Of a DNA stretch of 64,000 bases, positions 36,531 to 47,705 are shown one piece after another. The notes below the pieces were generated by a model. That model worked only from the letters and a program-made list of their open reading frames with translations, ran no database searches and was not told the origin of the DNA. Origin of the DNA: Phytophthora quininea (Eukaryota > Oomycota > Peronosporomycetes > Peronosporales > Peronosporaceae); contig JAAVTG010000577.1 in assembly GCA_011947345.1 (NCBI GenBank), positions 62,001 to 126,000 on the forward strand. The letters run 5' to 3'. The position numbers were made by a program, and so were the translations under genes. Numbering within the stretch: the first letter of the stretch is position 1; each line of letters begins with the position of its first letter.

Positions 36531-37607
36531 TTAACAGATCATGCCACACCGCTTGATCTCCCAGACGTCGATGCGATCTGTTGAAAACTGTGGGTGCAGA
36601 CTTGCTGGCGGCACGCGCGTCTTGGTGAGGTGGCGGCGCTCCAGTTCGCTGAATAGCAGTCGGTCTGACGCCGTGCTGCGCTTTTGATGCGACATCAAAA
36701 CACGGGTCTTGACGGACGAGTGCCGGATGAGCGTGTCGAAGGTCTCCACGAGCGGAGGGATCAACTCCTCGACCCACACGACGTCCGACGCCAGCAAAAA
36801 GTCAATGTCGCCCAAATCTGTCGGCGGGTTGAACCAGTCCAACACACGAGCGGAGACGTCACACTCGACGGGCCTTCCTGCGCTATCAGCCAGCCGAAGC
36901 GTCTCGGCTACATTTGCAGCAAGGTTGTCGACCACGTAGTCGAGGTCGGTTAGAATCACTTCCCTTGCACCGAGCAACGCAGCAGATATTCCAACCAGTC
37001 CTGTGCCAGCGCCGAGTTCGACGATACGACTCTCAGCAATGTCCTTACGACGTTGATGCTCCAGGTATTTGGCCAACACAACAGATCCGTCCCACGTCGT
37101 TAATCCAGTGCCCTTGCCCGAGTTCCCACCTCACCGATGTGCACTGCTCTTCCATCAATCATAAATTCCTCGCCACCGAAGATCCTGGATGGAAGTGCTA
37201 AGCATGTGTGGTCTGGGAACAGGTTGTCTGCGTTGGCAAGCGTGACGCTCAGTCGCGACTGTCGTCCAAGCTGCGAGGTATTTTCAAGTGGAGCAAACTG
37301 CTGCAGCTTCTGATCGTAAATTTCCACCGCTATATCCATCCTCGTCGACTCCTGGACGTTGACGTTGCTGTCAGCGAATCGTTCTGCTAATCGATGGCGA
37401 AGGGCGTCGAGCAGCTCATCAACTGTGGCCGGGGATCTATAGGCGTAGCATCATGGGGCCTTGCAATCCGTCAGGGAGCGCCAGTTGCTGCTGTAATTCC
37501 ACACGCAGCTTCAGCGGGTTGGCTGCAGGTGGCATGACTGCTAGGAGCGGAAACAGGGACGTGAGGATCGCTAGCGACGCGAGAACCCGCGAAGGTGTCC
37601 GCCGCAT
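36531..37607 (-). CDS. METTL21-like protein methyltransferase with an N-terminal signal/anchor segment
   Basis: SAM-dependent methyltransferase of the lysine-methylating METTL21 group. The C-terminal 180 codons contain GLTTWDGSVVLAKYLE, motif I VELGAGTGLVGISAALLGA, acidic post-I LTDLDYV, and LASDVVW where the family usually has DxxY (here Trp). The N-terminal part, from ATG 37607, starts MRRTPSRVLASLAILTSLFP, a basic plus hydrophobic signal or anchor, then a mixed region (KLRVELQQQLALPDGLQG, ELLDALRHRLAERFADSN, AVEIYDQKLQQFAPLEN). Two frame changes: near 37437 (TATAG) and in CCC at 37125-37127, where one added base restores GKGTGLTTWDG. A shorter start at 37339 is possible if the upstream part is a separate gene. 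Confidence 0.65.
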
Positions 37608-38004
37608 CCAATTTTGCTTGTCACAAGCCGTTTAGATAATACATGGATTGAATAGACGTTTTGAATTTAGAACGACATTATTTTAGGCAAAATCTGAAGG
37701 CCAGCTACAGCGTATTTTCCACTGTGCGTCCGCTTCCTGTGGCACCTTGCCGCTGGCAAGTGCATTGAAGAATGTGCACCGGGTTGTTGGTGTGAAGCCC
37801 GCGCAGCACTTGAGCCATCGAGCTTTATCTCAGCAAGAAGTTTGGCGCGTCAGAAATAGCACTCTCAAATTAGCTAAAAAATAGTTGAAGTTGAAGTGGT
37901 AAGATGCCGAGGACTGAGAGCCGCTGGGTGTAGTGCAGTCCTCACTTTCCCATCGTCTCAATCAGCGGCAGCTTGCCGACATCGCCTTAAACGCCACGTT
38001 AAAC
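37608..38004. promoter_or_regulatory. Divergent promoter region
   Basis: 397 bp between the methyltransferase start (minus) and the PH-domain start (plus). It holds no convincing gene. An upstream in-frame ATG at 37933 would add 24 residues to the PH protein; these look like leader, not protein. Confidence 0.4.
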
Positions 38005-38450
38005 ATGAAGACCCCACAAGAGCGCGGCCCCATCCCCATCAGCGGGTACCTGTTCAAGATGAAGGCCAAGGAGCGTCTGCTGACGCCGCAGTGGAACAAG
38101 CGCTTCTTCGCGCTCGAGGGCATGAAGCTCAAGTACTACCAGCACGAGAACTCGCAGGAGGCGTCTAAGGTCATCAATCTGCTGAGCATTGAGTCCATCC
38201 GGCGGTTCGAGAACGGGGACCACGGCGTGTTCAGCTTCGTTGTCAAGACTCCCGAGCGCAGCTACTTCTGCGAGCGGAGAGCAAGGGCGACATGAAGCGC
38301 TGGGTGCGTGGTCTCAAAGACCAGCAGGATCTCTGGCGCGCCAAGCAAGAGAAGGGAAGCGCAGTACCGGACCCAGCGGTGCGCCGACCCAAGCACTACA
38401 GTGACTTTCCGTTGATGCCCCAGAGCAGCTCCGGTAGCCTACGTGCGTAA
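38005..38450 (+). CDS. Small pleckstrin-homology (PH) domain protein
   Basis: About 148 aa, almost entirely one PH domain, the fold that binds phosphoinositides at membranes. The start MKTPQERGPIPISGYLF leads to strand 1 and the basic loop KMKAKERLLTPQWNKRFFAL, then GMKLKYYQHENS, a VINLLSIESIRRFEN strand and FSFVVKTPERSYF. After a frame change near 38275 (one base) the C-terminal helix SKGDMKRWVRGLKDQQDLW carries the invariant PH Trp. A tail with KHYSDFPLMPQSSSGS follows. The Lys/Arg-rich first loop fits phosphoinositide binding. An ATG at 37933 is upstream in frame but less likely. Confidence 0.78.
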
Positions 38451-38665
38451 TCTCCACACTATCATATAAACGCGACCGCACCACCTTTACTCTTAGACTC
38501 TCCAGAGACGATCATATCTAATGGCAAAAACTTAAGTCGCTTATTAAAATGTAGCCAAGATTCACGCCCTTCACTCCAAATTTTCTCGGGGCCAAACAGC
38601 GTGGTAGCAACGTCTTTTGCTTCAAACTATTTAATTGCTCGTTGTGGCGCTCGAACTGAGCCACT

Positions 38666-41600
38666 CTATAGACCTGCGAATTTCGCCCAGCCAGGCGCGC
38701 TTTCACACAGCGCAATGATGAGTGCGTGGCGTTTCTCCGAGTCCTGGAGGAGACGTGCGAGGTCAGGAACCAGTCGGCCCACGAAGTCCGGATCGAATGA
38801 TGCCGTTAAATATTGGTAGAACTCGTGGGCCGTGATTTGCTCGTTGCCGTACTTGCGCGTGTGCGACGTGAACGACTTCATTTTCTTGGCGTCGCCGCCA
38901 AACGCCTGCAGAACGGACTCCAGGATCGACTTGTGCAGTAGCTGCGCCTCTTCTCCGACAACAGGCTCGATGTCCTTTATCGGCATCGCCACCTTGTTGC
39001 GCTTGCGACCAGCAGAGGACGATCTCTCTCGGGTTTCAGATGGAGGCGAGATCAACGAGTTGCGTTGCTTCTTTGACTCCTTCTCCTTTTTCACTTGATC
39101 TTTGAATCGAGTAAGAGCCTCTAGTAGCGTCGCTCGTTTGGCTTCATCCGATACAAGCTTTGCACTGTGTGGAATGATCTTTGAAGTCGTCTTGGACCCG
39201 ACACACTGTCGCACCTGGTCACAGAATGCATCAGCAGTGATCTCATCCACACCAAACTTCCGCGAGATATCTTTGTACTGTTCTATCACTGCCTCCTCAT
39301 TGCCAGGAGAGTGTTTCCCTGCCCACGTTGTGATGATAGATATCACGTCAGCGTAAGCTCGTGAGTTCTGTTGCCGCTCTTCTTCTTGGCGCTGGCGCTC
39401 TTCAGCCTCGCGTTTCAATCGCTCGGCCTTCTCGGCTTCAGCAGCAGCGCGAGCCGCAGCCGCCTCCTCGTATATCGCCTGGTACTCTTTTGTCTGATTC
39501 TGACGGTATGCCTTTTTAAACTCAGTTACAAACTCGTCCATGACACTGAAAAACTCCATCGGACCGACTTTACGTGGGTCCTCGCCGAACGACGTCACCA
39601 ATTCGTGATAAGAAGTCTCCAGGCCGTTAAAGTCACGACCTAGTTCCTCAAGTACCTCCTCTGCATCCTTCGCAAATGGAGCCATGACCTCGTAAAACTT
39701 GTCCCCCTCAATCTTGTCGTTCTTTGATGCTCGCACTTGGCCCTTCAACATGGCCAGCTCAGTATTATACGAGGACAAGTCAGCGCGCAACTGATCAAGG
39801 GACAATCTCTTCGCTTCCACGATGTGAGGAACCTCACCAGCAAACGTGATGACATCTGGCGATTTCTCTTCAAGCTGGCGCAACAAGAAGTGCATTAATG
39901 TGATGCGAGGATCCACCGACTTCAACGCATGCAACTTTGTAAGAGTATCGAGCTTAAAACCGTACGCGCCACCACGTGGAGTGCTGCCGTTCAAGTAGTT
40001 GCCAATAGCCAGAATGTGTTCCAAGACACGTCGGAATTTATCGCTCTCGGTTACCTGATCCGTAGCAGCGACCAGCGTATCCAACTGTGCCTGCGTTTCC
40101 AGGATGCGGTTCTCAAACTGCAATTTGTATCGGAAGCATTTGATGCGCTGTGTGTAGCGAGGGATAGTCAGCAGGTCCATGAAGAACTTTTCGACGTTTC
40201 CGAGCAGCTTTTCATCGCCGTCGTAGTTTTTCAGCATATCAATCTCCTCCAATGTGGGGAGATTGAGATCAACACGTTGAGCACCTCCGACCCTAGTTTC
40301 TGTCCATCCAGAGCGTAGATTGCGTTTTTAATATCCTCCGAAGACATCTTGAAGCGAGCAATGGCGATAGACACATTCTGTTGTCTCTTCGGGTCAAACA
40401 AAAGGACCTCTTTGGGCTGAGCGGGCACCTTTTCTTCCTTTTTCTTCTCGTCCAACTTTTTCGCGGCATCTACGGGGTTCTTGCGGAACATCCACTCCAT
40501 TTCGTCAACATCCAGTTCAGCATGCGAGTCATTCAGCTTCATCCACACGGTGCTACTAACTACGTTCACTGGGACACGAGTCCAGAACAGAGGGCGCAAT
40601 TCCACGTTAGGTTTTACCGTTTCCTTCTTCGGCAGCTGAGGTTCTTCTGGCTTTTTGGGAGCTGTCATTTTAGTCAAGTTTGAAGCCAAACTTGTTTTTA
40701 GCGCCGATGGATCCACCTTTACAGCTTCCGTCGGAGGAGGAAGTCCAGCAAGAAGACCACGAGAACCTCCATTTGCGCCGCCTGCCTTCTGATTGGGAGA
40801 CGGGGCGTCAGGAGTATCGAGCAGATCCGCGTTTAATCCTGCTGCAGTCATCTTCATCTTGATTTGCTCGGGCGGCATCCCCATCTTCATTAGTTTGAAA
40901 AACTTTTCGTAGGCTGGATCTTCTTGCACAGTCATCATCTGGTTAGATCGTGCTGCAGGAGCGGACGCAGTCCCAGAGCCAGGCATTGGTGCATCAGGTG
41001 TGTCAAGTAAATCAGGATTCAGCCCACTCGCACTCATTTTAAGCTTGATCTGCTCGGTAGGCATTCCCATTTTCAGAAGTTTGAAAAACTTGGCATATTG
41101 CTCATCGTCTTTCACCAGGGTGGCGCTGGTGGGTGCAACAGACGCACTCGCTGCGGACGGGGCTCCGCCCCAATGATCGCGTCAGGTTCATCCAAGACCG
41201 AAGGATCAAACCCAGATGCCTCCATTTTCATTTTCACCTGCTCTGCTGGTAATCCCATGGAGAGAAGTTTGAAAAACTTTAAATAATCTGGATGGTCTTT
41301 TGCTGCAACGCCAGCTCCGTTGGCAGCAGGGGCCGATGCTGCTGATGGGGAACCTTCCGTTGCTTGAGGAGGCGCGGTATGATTATTAGCCTGAGCTTCC
41401 GCAGCAGCAGTTGCCGCAGCAGCGGCTGCAGCTGAGGCCTCGGAGACAGCACGGGCATGCTGCTCCTCCCGCTCCAGCCGACGTTGTTCCGCCTCCGACA
41501 TTTTACGCTTAAACTTTTCCACACGCTGGCGCAACTTCTCATTCTCGGCCTGCAATTGCGCTACCAGCGCTTCGTATTCCTTCGCTTTTGCTGTCCCATC

Positions 41601-42463
41601 CTCGTCATCTTCAGGTACTGGCACTTCTTTTTCATTTCAACGGGTTCGTCATCGTCAGTCTCTTCAACTGGCGCGTCATCTTCCGATCCGTCAGTTGGTT
41701 CTGTCGGCGATCCGCTGTTCTCATCAATCACCTACAATAAACACACCGTGATCAACATCCATACCATTTTGTTACACTATTCAAGCCAAACGCAACGTAC
41801 CATCAACGCTCCCGTGTCAATCGAGTCTCGGAACTGTCCTCTTGGTCCTCTGTCCGCTTCAGAACCCACTCCATCCACACTTACAGGCGACAGCAACTGC
41901 TGTCTCACTGACGTGCCACACTCGATACAAAACTTGACTCTGGGCGGCAGCTCATTGCCGCATTCGATGCAGAACTTGGCCGTGCTCGCCAACTACAACA
42001 ACAAAATCAGTAAAAAGACCACTCACTTCAACTTGAACAGCTGTTTGGGCAAAACACTCACACTGGTGACTTGTGGCGCGTTCTGCGCGATGGACACCGT
42101 CGAATCGCGGCGCTTGGGCGTAGGTCTGGACCCCGTCACCTCCAGCGTCTCGTCCTGCTCCAGGCAGTCCATGCAGTACCATTGCGGCCGCGAGCGCTCC
42201 GGCCGCTTGCGATCCACGGCCTTGCGGCCACACTCCTTGCAGACGGCGATGTGGCAGCTGCGGCAGTGGTGGCGCCGCCGCAAGATGTTGAACGACTTCT
42301 GGCAGACGCCACATTCGGGCTCGCGTGCGAAGGCGTCGTCGGGCGCCATGCTGAGTCTGCTGCTGATGGAGTTGCGCGAGCGCGACGGCGTGGCGGCGGC
42401 GGCGGCTGCAGCGGGCCCCAAACCGTCCGCGTTGGTGGGCGAGAACAGCCCCTGGCGCTCCAT
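38666..42463 (-). CDS. Formin (FH2) with FYVE, zinc-ribbon and WASH-subunit-3-like repeats
   Basis: Actin nucleator. In minus order: FYVE-type zinc finger (42463-42026; CGVCQKSF, RRRHHCRSCHIAVCKECG, YCMDC); a double zinc ribbon (41992-41801; FCIECGNELPPRVKFCIECG); a consensus intron 41732-41800 (69 bp); an acidic linker; a coiled coil; three repeats of a 40-residue unit (YLKFFKLLSMGLPAEQVKMK and relatives) resembling WASH complex subunit 3/CCDC53; then the FH2 domain from LRPLFWTRVPVN through LGSEVLNVL, LPTLEEIDMLKNYDGD and GNYLNGSTPRGGAYGFKLDT to a long helical tail ending KFAGL. Frame changes near 40272, 41165 (G/C run) and 41628. The FYVE-to-ribbon junction is only 34 nt (GTGAGT...TAG) and not in phase, so the FYVE part could be a separate gene. 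The FH2 call is firm. Confidence 0.82.
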
Positions 42464-43451
42464 CGACGTTTGCTCGACGGCGCTTCACGCAGAATGCAGG
42501 TCGGAAATTCCTCCCCGGATACATGACTCGAGATGGGTTTCACATGCCATTTAGCAGGAGCTGTGCGCATGTCGCAGATTTAGGTCGTATGTCCAACGTG
42601 AAGCCAAGAATTTTGATGACGCCGCCAGGGTGCGGCGCTGGACATATTTGGCCGAGACGCCAAGGGCGGACTGCACCGATATATTACGCCCGGTGGGTTG
42701 TTGGGACAAATGGTCGTAGTGTTCAACTTGTTTATTATATGTAACTTTTCACATTATAGCTGAATATTTTATGAGAATTTGTCACATTTTTACACCGTAC
42801 TATCAGTCAATTCTTTTAATTTTTTTACAAAACAGTTTTGAAGCAAAAAAGATGCTGCACACCAACAGAGGATTCGTCCAGTCGACACGGACTGGCTCCA
42901 TCGCTCTCGATGTTGGAATACCGGTGCCCAGGGAAAGACTTTGTGATTGACATATCTCTTTGAACCTTGCCATGACCTATATATACCTTTCCTTCTTCGA
43001 TGGCGAAAGAGGCGACGTAGACTTTCTGAACATTTACACGAATGAGCGGGCTGCGATTGCAGTGCGCGTGGCCAATCGCCGCCAGCCGATTGTGTATCGG
43101 TCGACGTTCCGTCACAGGTCGCCCCCTTTACTTCCGGCCAAAATTAGCGAGTCAGTGGTCGACTCAGCTGTAGCGCTAAACCAATAAATTTGTCATATCC
43201 TAACATGCCGAGGATTTTCTGCACATATAGTGGGTACACCTTCTTCAGTGATATGTGTCTGCCAAGTGGGTGGGTTTAACTATGAAATAGATTGCTCTAC
43301 CTTCTCTTGGCCTCGGTCACATTATAAGGTCGTATCCAGGCCTTAAACTGTGCTCACGCTGACTTTTGGTACAAATCCTCACCCCAAAGCCAACTGCATG
43401 TCTAGCATTCTGCTAAGATAGTCGCATGCTTCTTTCCTTACCTTTTCCTGG
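42464..43451. other. Intergenic region
   Basis: AT-rich, with short open frames on both strands (for example 42960-43187 plus) that match nothing I know. It includes the formin promoter. Confidence 0.4.
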
Positions 43452-43606
43452 TACAGGTTAAAAGTGCAATTAGTCTGGACTCGTACTCAATCTGGACTCG
43501 CATATAGCCCGGACAGTTGTTATCAGGAAAATCGTCACGAATACCTACAAAACACTAGACCGCGCGCTTTCGTTCTCTGCCATTGCTTTAAAGCTATCAG
43601 TACCAC

Positions 43607-43942
43607 GTGGTTTTAGCAACTTCTCTTATCACCAACAACGATTCTAGCAGGAACACGCATACACCAAGAACTCCAGTTATAGCGTCCCGAGAACCCATGA
43701 GCAGTGTAAACAGCGACAACATGAACAAATGCAGTGGTCGCGGCGAAGATTTCTCGGGAGAATCGCACACTTGCGAAGTATGCGGCACGAAGAACCAGGT
43801 ATTTTGCGGCGAGCCGCAGGCCATTTACGATGGTTTAATTGCCACCGAGGATCCGAATCAAGCTCTCAGCACGAGTAGGTTGCTCCCGCTAAGCCCTCAA
43901 CGCATCGACGACATCTGCTACAATTCAGAGGACGTTAAATGA
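43607..43942 (+). CDS. Open frame inside the pogo-like element, unknown
   Basis: 111-codon frame with a Cys cluster (HTCEVCGTKNQVFCGE) that could be a small zinc-binding site. It lies between the left terminal repeat and the transposase relic on the same strand, so it may be the N-terminal part of the transposase gene or an accessory frame. The downstream 43930-44180 frame (GGVTQPAAMQAVMQSRWEVM) could be part of the same protein. Confidence 0.3.
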   Translation: MVLATSLITNNDSSRNTHTPRTPVIASREPMSSVNSDNMNKCSGRGEDFSGESHTCEVCGTKNQVFCGEPQAIYDGLIATEDPNQALSTSRLLPLSPQRIDDICYNSEDVK

Positions 43943-44497
43943 TTTGTTACAGCCAAATGGCAGCCGACGAATACGGCATCTTGAAGGCGGTGTCACCCAG
44001 CCAGCGGCAATGCAAGCAGTGATGCAATCGAGGTGGGAGGTGATGAGAGTGACGAGGCTGAGACCTAATGGGTCGGCGTTGGCAATGATCTTCTCATATT
44101 TCAGCGAAAGCGCGTTGGGAAACGGAAGCGCCGGCCGCAAGTATGCGCCACACTATCCGATCGAACTCGCGTGGTAATAAGTTGTTCTTAGCCGATGAAA
44201 TACATTCCATCCCAAAAGCTGTGCACGCACACATGGCCCTATTTCGCAGCAAATACTAGGCGAGAACTTAGCAAGCAAGTCACTAGTGGAAGCATCGCGA
44301 TTAAACATTTGATATCGAGTCGTGCCCTAAAACATCGGTGGCTAGAGTGCAACCAGGGGTGAGAAAGCGCTTCGACTTAAAGGCGCTGCCTGGAAGAAGG
44401 CCAGAATGCGCTCTGGGTCGACTGGATCCATAGCTATGTCCTGGGGAATTCTGTCATCTTCGCAAGACCGGCACCAAGTTATCGCGAGCATTACTAT

Positions 44498-45308
44498 GTG
44501 AAATCACTCGTTTTTGACGTAACAGGGTGTTCCTATCGAGCAGAAAAGACAGATGCAAAATGTGTGGCCCTTAAAGGTCGAATTACTTCGCTATGGATAC
44601 AGCGGGTTTGTGGTCGATATGGTGCTGTTTTGCATCGCCAGTGCAGAGAACTTGAATGCAGCCCCGAAAAGACCGCGGAGATCGAACGAAGCGTGGTAGC
44701 TTACCTCGACTGGCTTACAGTCGCATTTACGTAAGGTGAGATCGACGAAAATACTACATTTAACATGAACAAACCTCATTTTGTGGTTAACATGGATGAT
44801 GGGATAACTTTGGGCTTTCGGGGAGACTGTTGATCCGATCCGATGACGCTGCTAGTGGCGGTGTAGGGATGACTCTAGTCGTTAAAATTAAAGGTGGGCC
44901 TCCCATGATAATATTCCAGAATGCTGATTCTAGTTATCCGATTCATGGTCTGTAAGACGACATACCTGGCGTCACGTATTGCTCGGGACCGAAAAGGCGG
45001 ATGGATTATCGAATCTTTGGGAAATGACTTACCGACAAAAATTTAACAGAAGAGAAATTCATGGTATAGAGCGGATTATTTTCATGGACGATGCCAGTGG
45101 GCTTAAATTGGAATATTTTGCCAGTGTTTTGGAATTAAAAGCGCGTGGCGAGCAGAATGGGATAAAGTGTAGCGCCGTCTTGCCAAAGAAAATAACTTCT
45201 CAACACCAAACAGAGCTGGGCAGTTATCCTGAAAGCTACAAAACCCAGGAAAAGATTCTATTTAAGTCGTGCGGCTCGGTGTGTTCGAAACGTGAATCAA
45301 AAACGTGA
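44498..45308 (+). pseudogene. Pogo-like DDE transposase remnant
   Basis: Pieces in order on plus, in different frames: a helical linker (RQCRELECSPEKTAEIERSV, 44640-44700), KPHFVVNMDDG (about 44770, first catalytic Asp region), GMTLVVKIKGG and IFQNADSSYPIHGL (about 44870-44950), then REIHGIERIIFMDDASGLKL (about 45050-45110, second Asp region). The order is that of pogo/Tigger-type DDE transposases. Stops and shifts separate the pieces, so the copy is dead unless the sequence is wrong. Confidence 0.7.
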
Positions 45309-45602
45309 TGAGAATGGCATATCGTATCCTAGAAAAGCGATGATGTTGTGTGGCCTTTCAAATGAACTGGGGAATGAGCAAAACTTTCATCAGAGCTCCG
45401 TGATATCATGGAAGACATCGAGACAACTTTGAAATCGGCGAGGTATGATCCAATAAACATTAGTAAAAAAACGGTATATTTGTATTGCATCCTCAATAGT
45501 CTCAACTCGCATTTAGCCTGACCTTCCAGGTTTAATTTCTTGGACGACGAAATGTCGATTCACAATTAGTCTGGTCCAGACCAATTGCGCTTTTCACCTG
45601 TA

Positions 45603-47418
45603 TCCAGCGTCACTGCTCCGCCAAACTGCGACTACCTCTGACAACGAAGTGGATGGCAATGCCGCCTTTCGGTCTTTGGGCGAGACAACAATCGTGTTAT
45701 ATGTTATGTCGAATTGAAATACATTATGAAGCAAAAGGATGAACCGAAGTGGCAGCTTTTAGATGAGTATTTTACTGCAGATACATCTACGCACAGAAGG
45801 CATATGCACTTATTGGTGGCGAATCGTCCATTCATCGAACAATTTCGTGAATATATCCGACTCGGCCGGTGCATGGGGTCAATGTTTACCCACAATGTAG
45901 GTCGCGCCTTCACCTGGAAGCTGAACGTGGATGTGGGCGTGTTTCTTGGGTGGATATTGCTGTCCCGTTACTCTTGATAATCAAGTAAATCACATTTCTG
46001 ACTCACTGGGGTACTTACGATGTGATGCTGTCTGATAGGTTAATGTACTGATGTCGTTGTAGCCGCGCCGGCCAGAGCGAGCTTTTGCGCTATCCCTTAG
46101 GGCTCACCCGAGCGGCGCCGGTGTCCGGTTGTTCGGTGGCTTTGTTTAGGACCACGAATTGAAGAGACATCTGTCAATGACGTGGCGATCAAGGCGTATG
46201 CAATTCAGGGACCAGACAAGCTGCCGATTTTGGCCAATTGACACGAATAATCGCATGAACATACGCGTGTACAAATTCGCTATCGCATTGACGAGACGCA
46301 GAGGGCTTGGCTACGGTGCGCGTGTCATCGCGTCATTGTAAACCGCGGTGAAGTCATTGACCACAGTGTGGTGTAAGAATCCACTGAACTTTCGCTAAGG
46401 TAACAGTGAGCTTCCGCACACAACATTACACCTTCCAGAACGTCAGGCGAATGTTGGGCGTGATCTGAAGGAACCAGATCCGACCCTGTCCGAGCCGGTG
46501 TGGCCTCCACTCACTGTCTACGCTGTAGGCAAATATAAACCGACGCTACAGGCACGAGCCTTCGCCTGTATGTCCAAACACTCTCTCACACTCGAAACCC
46601 CGTGGCACCAGCAGACGGAGGTTGCCTAGTCCCGTGGACTCTCTTACGGGGGCGCCGGAGTATAACTCCGGTTGGAAGTCACGTTGGAATGCGACTAGCG
46701 CTCCACACACAAGTGCCCTTTCGCCCAGCACTCCCTATTAATAGGGTCAAACCAAAATAGACTCTAACTACCACTCTTCACTCTTGGCCTGACCAAACGA
46801 ACACTCACTTCTCAAAGGTCTGTGTTCGCTGGCAGGCATAACCCACAACAACAGGGAAAGGTGCTTACCTAGGAAGCTTGGCCGCTTGGGAAGTCGGGGG
46901 AAAATTCTGCTCTGTTTGTATCGCCCTCGCGGGCTCTTACTCTCTCTAAATCTACCCTTCCCGATGATTCTATACAAATATCAAGTGAAATTCAAGCGTC
47001 GCCGTCAAAGCCACCCATCCGAAGATTCACGACCAGACGAACCTTCGAGTAGTGACCACCTCGGTATAGTGGCACACAGGGTAGCGACACCCTGAGGTTA
47101 ACGAACCTTCGTCTATTCCTGGGATTGGCCCAAAATGGTAACTTGATTCCGCCAATAGTAAAGGCGATAGTTGGCTGCCGCGATCCTTTGGAGAATCGCT
47201 ACATCACAACAGTGTCAGGATACCACTCTGTGGCAATTTCACGGATTCATTGGAGCGTGTGACGATGGAAGAGGTTATGCCAGGGCTTGCGGGCATGGCA
47301 GCATTTGATTACATATGCGCCGAAACCTAGGTTGTACGTTCAATTTGTCATGTGTCGTTTGGAAGGTGGCGGTATTATTACCGGTCTAATACTGTCAGCA
47401 GGGCTGCCAGTATTCTAA
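45603..47418. other. Interval without a supported gene
   Basis: Open frames such as 45714-45977 (plus) and 47113-47268 (plus, LFLGLAQNGNLIPPIVKAIV) look like worn coding sequence of unknown origin. A 14-bp palindrome (CCCTATTAATAGGG) sits at about 46733-46746. The region may be worn retroelement sequence; no paired LTRs or polymerase motifs were found. Confidence 0.35.
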
Positions 47419-47705
47419 TGACCCTGAGGCCCGGTCTTGACCGTGCGCCACACGTGCTGTGCCTGCCAGCGGCTAGGACTCACCATTGTTCCACCGGTCT
47501 GGTTCGGACCAAAACGCTCCGTGCCAGCGGCACTTGCTGTTTGCGCGACTCGTAATATTTCACCACGCTAGCGCAACTTCGCAGGAAGCTGCATCGACGA
47601 AGCTGTTGATCAATATGCACGTGCTTGTGCTCCACTCGTTCTTTTGGCTGCTGCGCCCACGTGTGTCTTTGTTGTGCTCATTTACCTTTTGGCGGGGTGG
47701 AGGCA

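Larger units (their letters stand above)
43454..45600 (+). mobile_element. Pogo-like (Tc1/mariner superfamily) DNA transposon
   Basis: Terminal inverted repeats are 43454-43480 (CAGGTTAAAAGTGCAATTAG and 7 more) and 45574-45600, identical at 24 of 27 positions. Each end is flanked by TA (43452-43453 and 45601-45602), the target duplication of this superfamily. The left end adds a second partial copy of TCTGGACTCG. The interior carries a decayed transposase on plus. Length is about 2.15 kb. Confidence 0.75.

Noticed and set aside
46733..46746. CCCTATTAATAGGG palindrome as an operator or origin
   Set aside because: A perfect 14-bp palindrome is expected by chance at this scale in eukaryotic DNA and has no supporting context.
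45603..47418. LTR retrotransposon
   Set aside because: No pair of long direct repeats, primer-binding site or reverse-transcriptase motif could be found.
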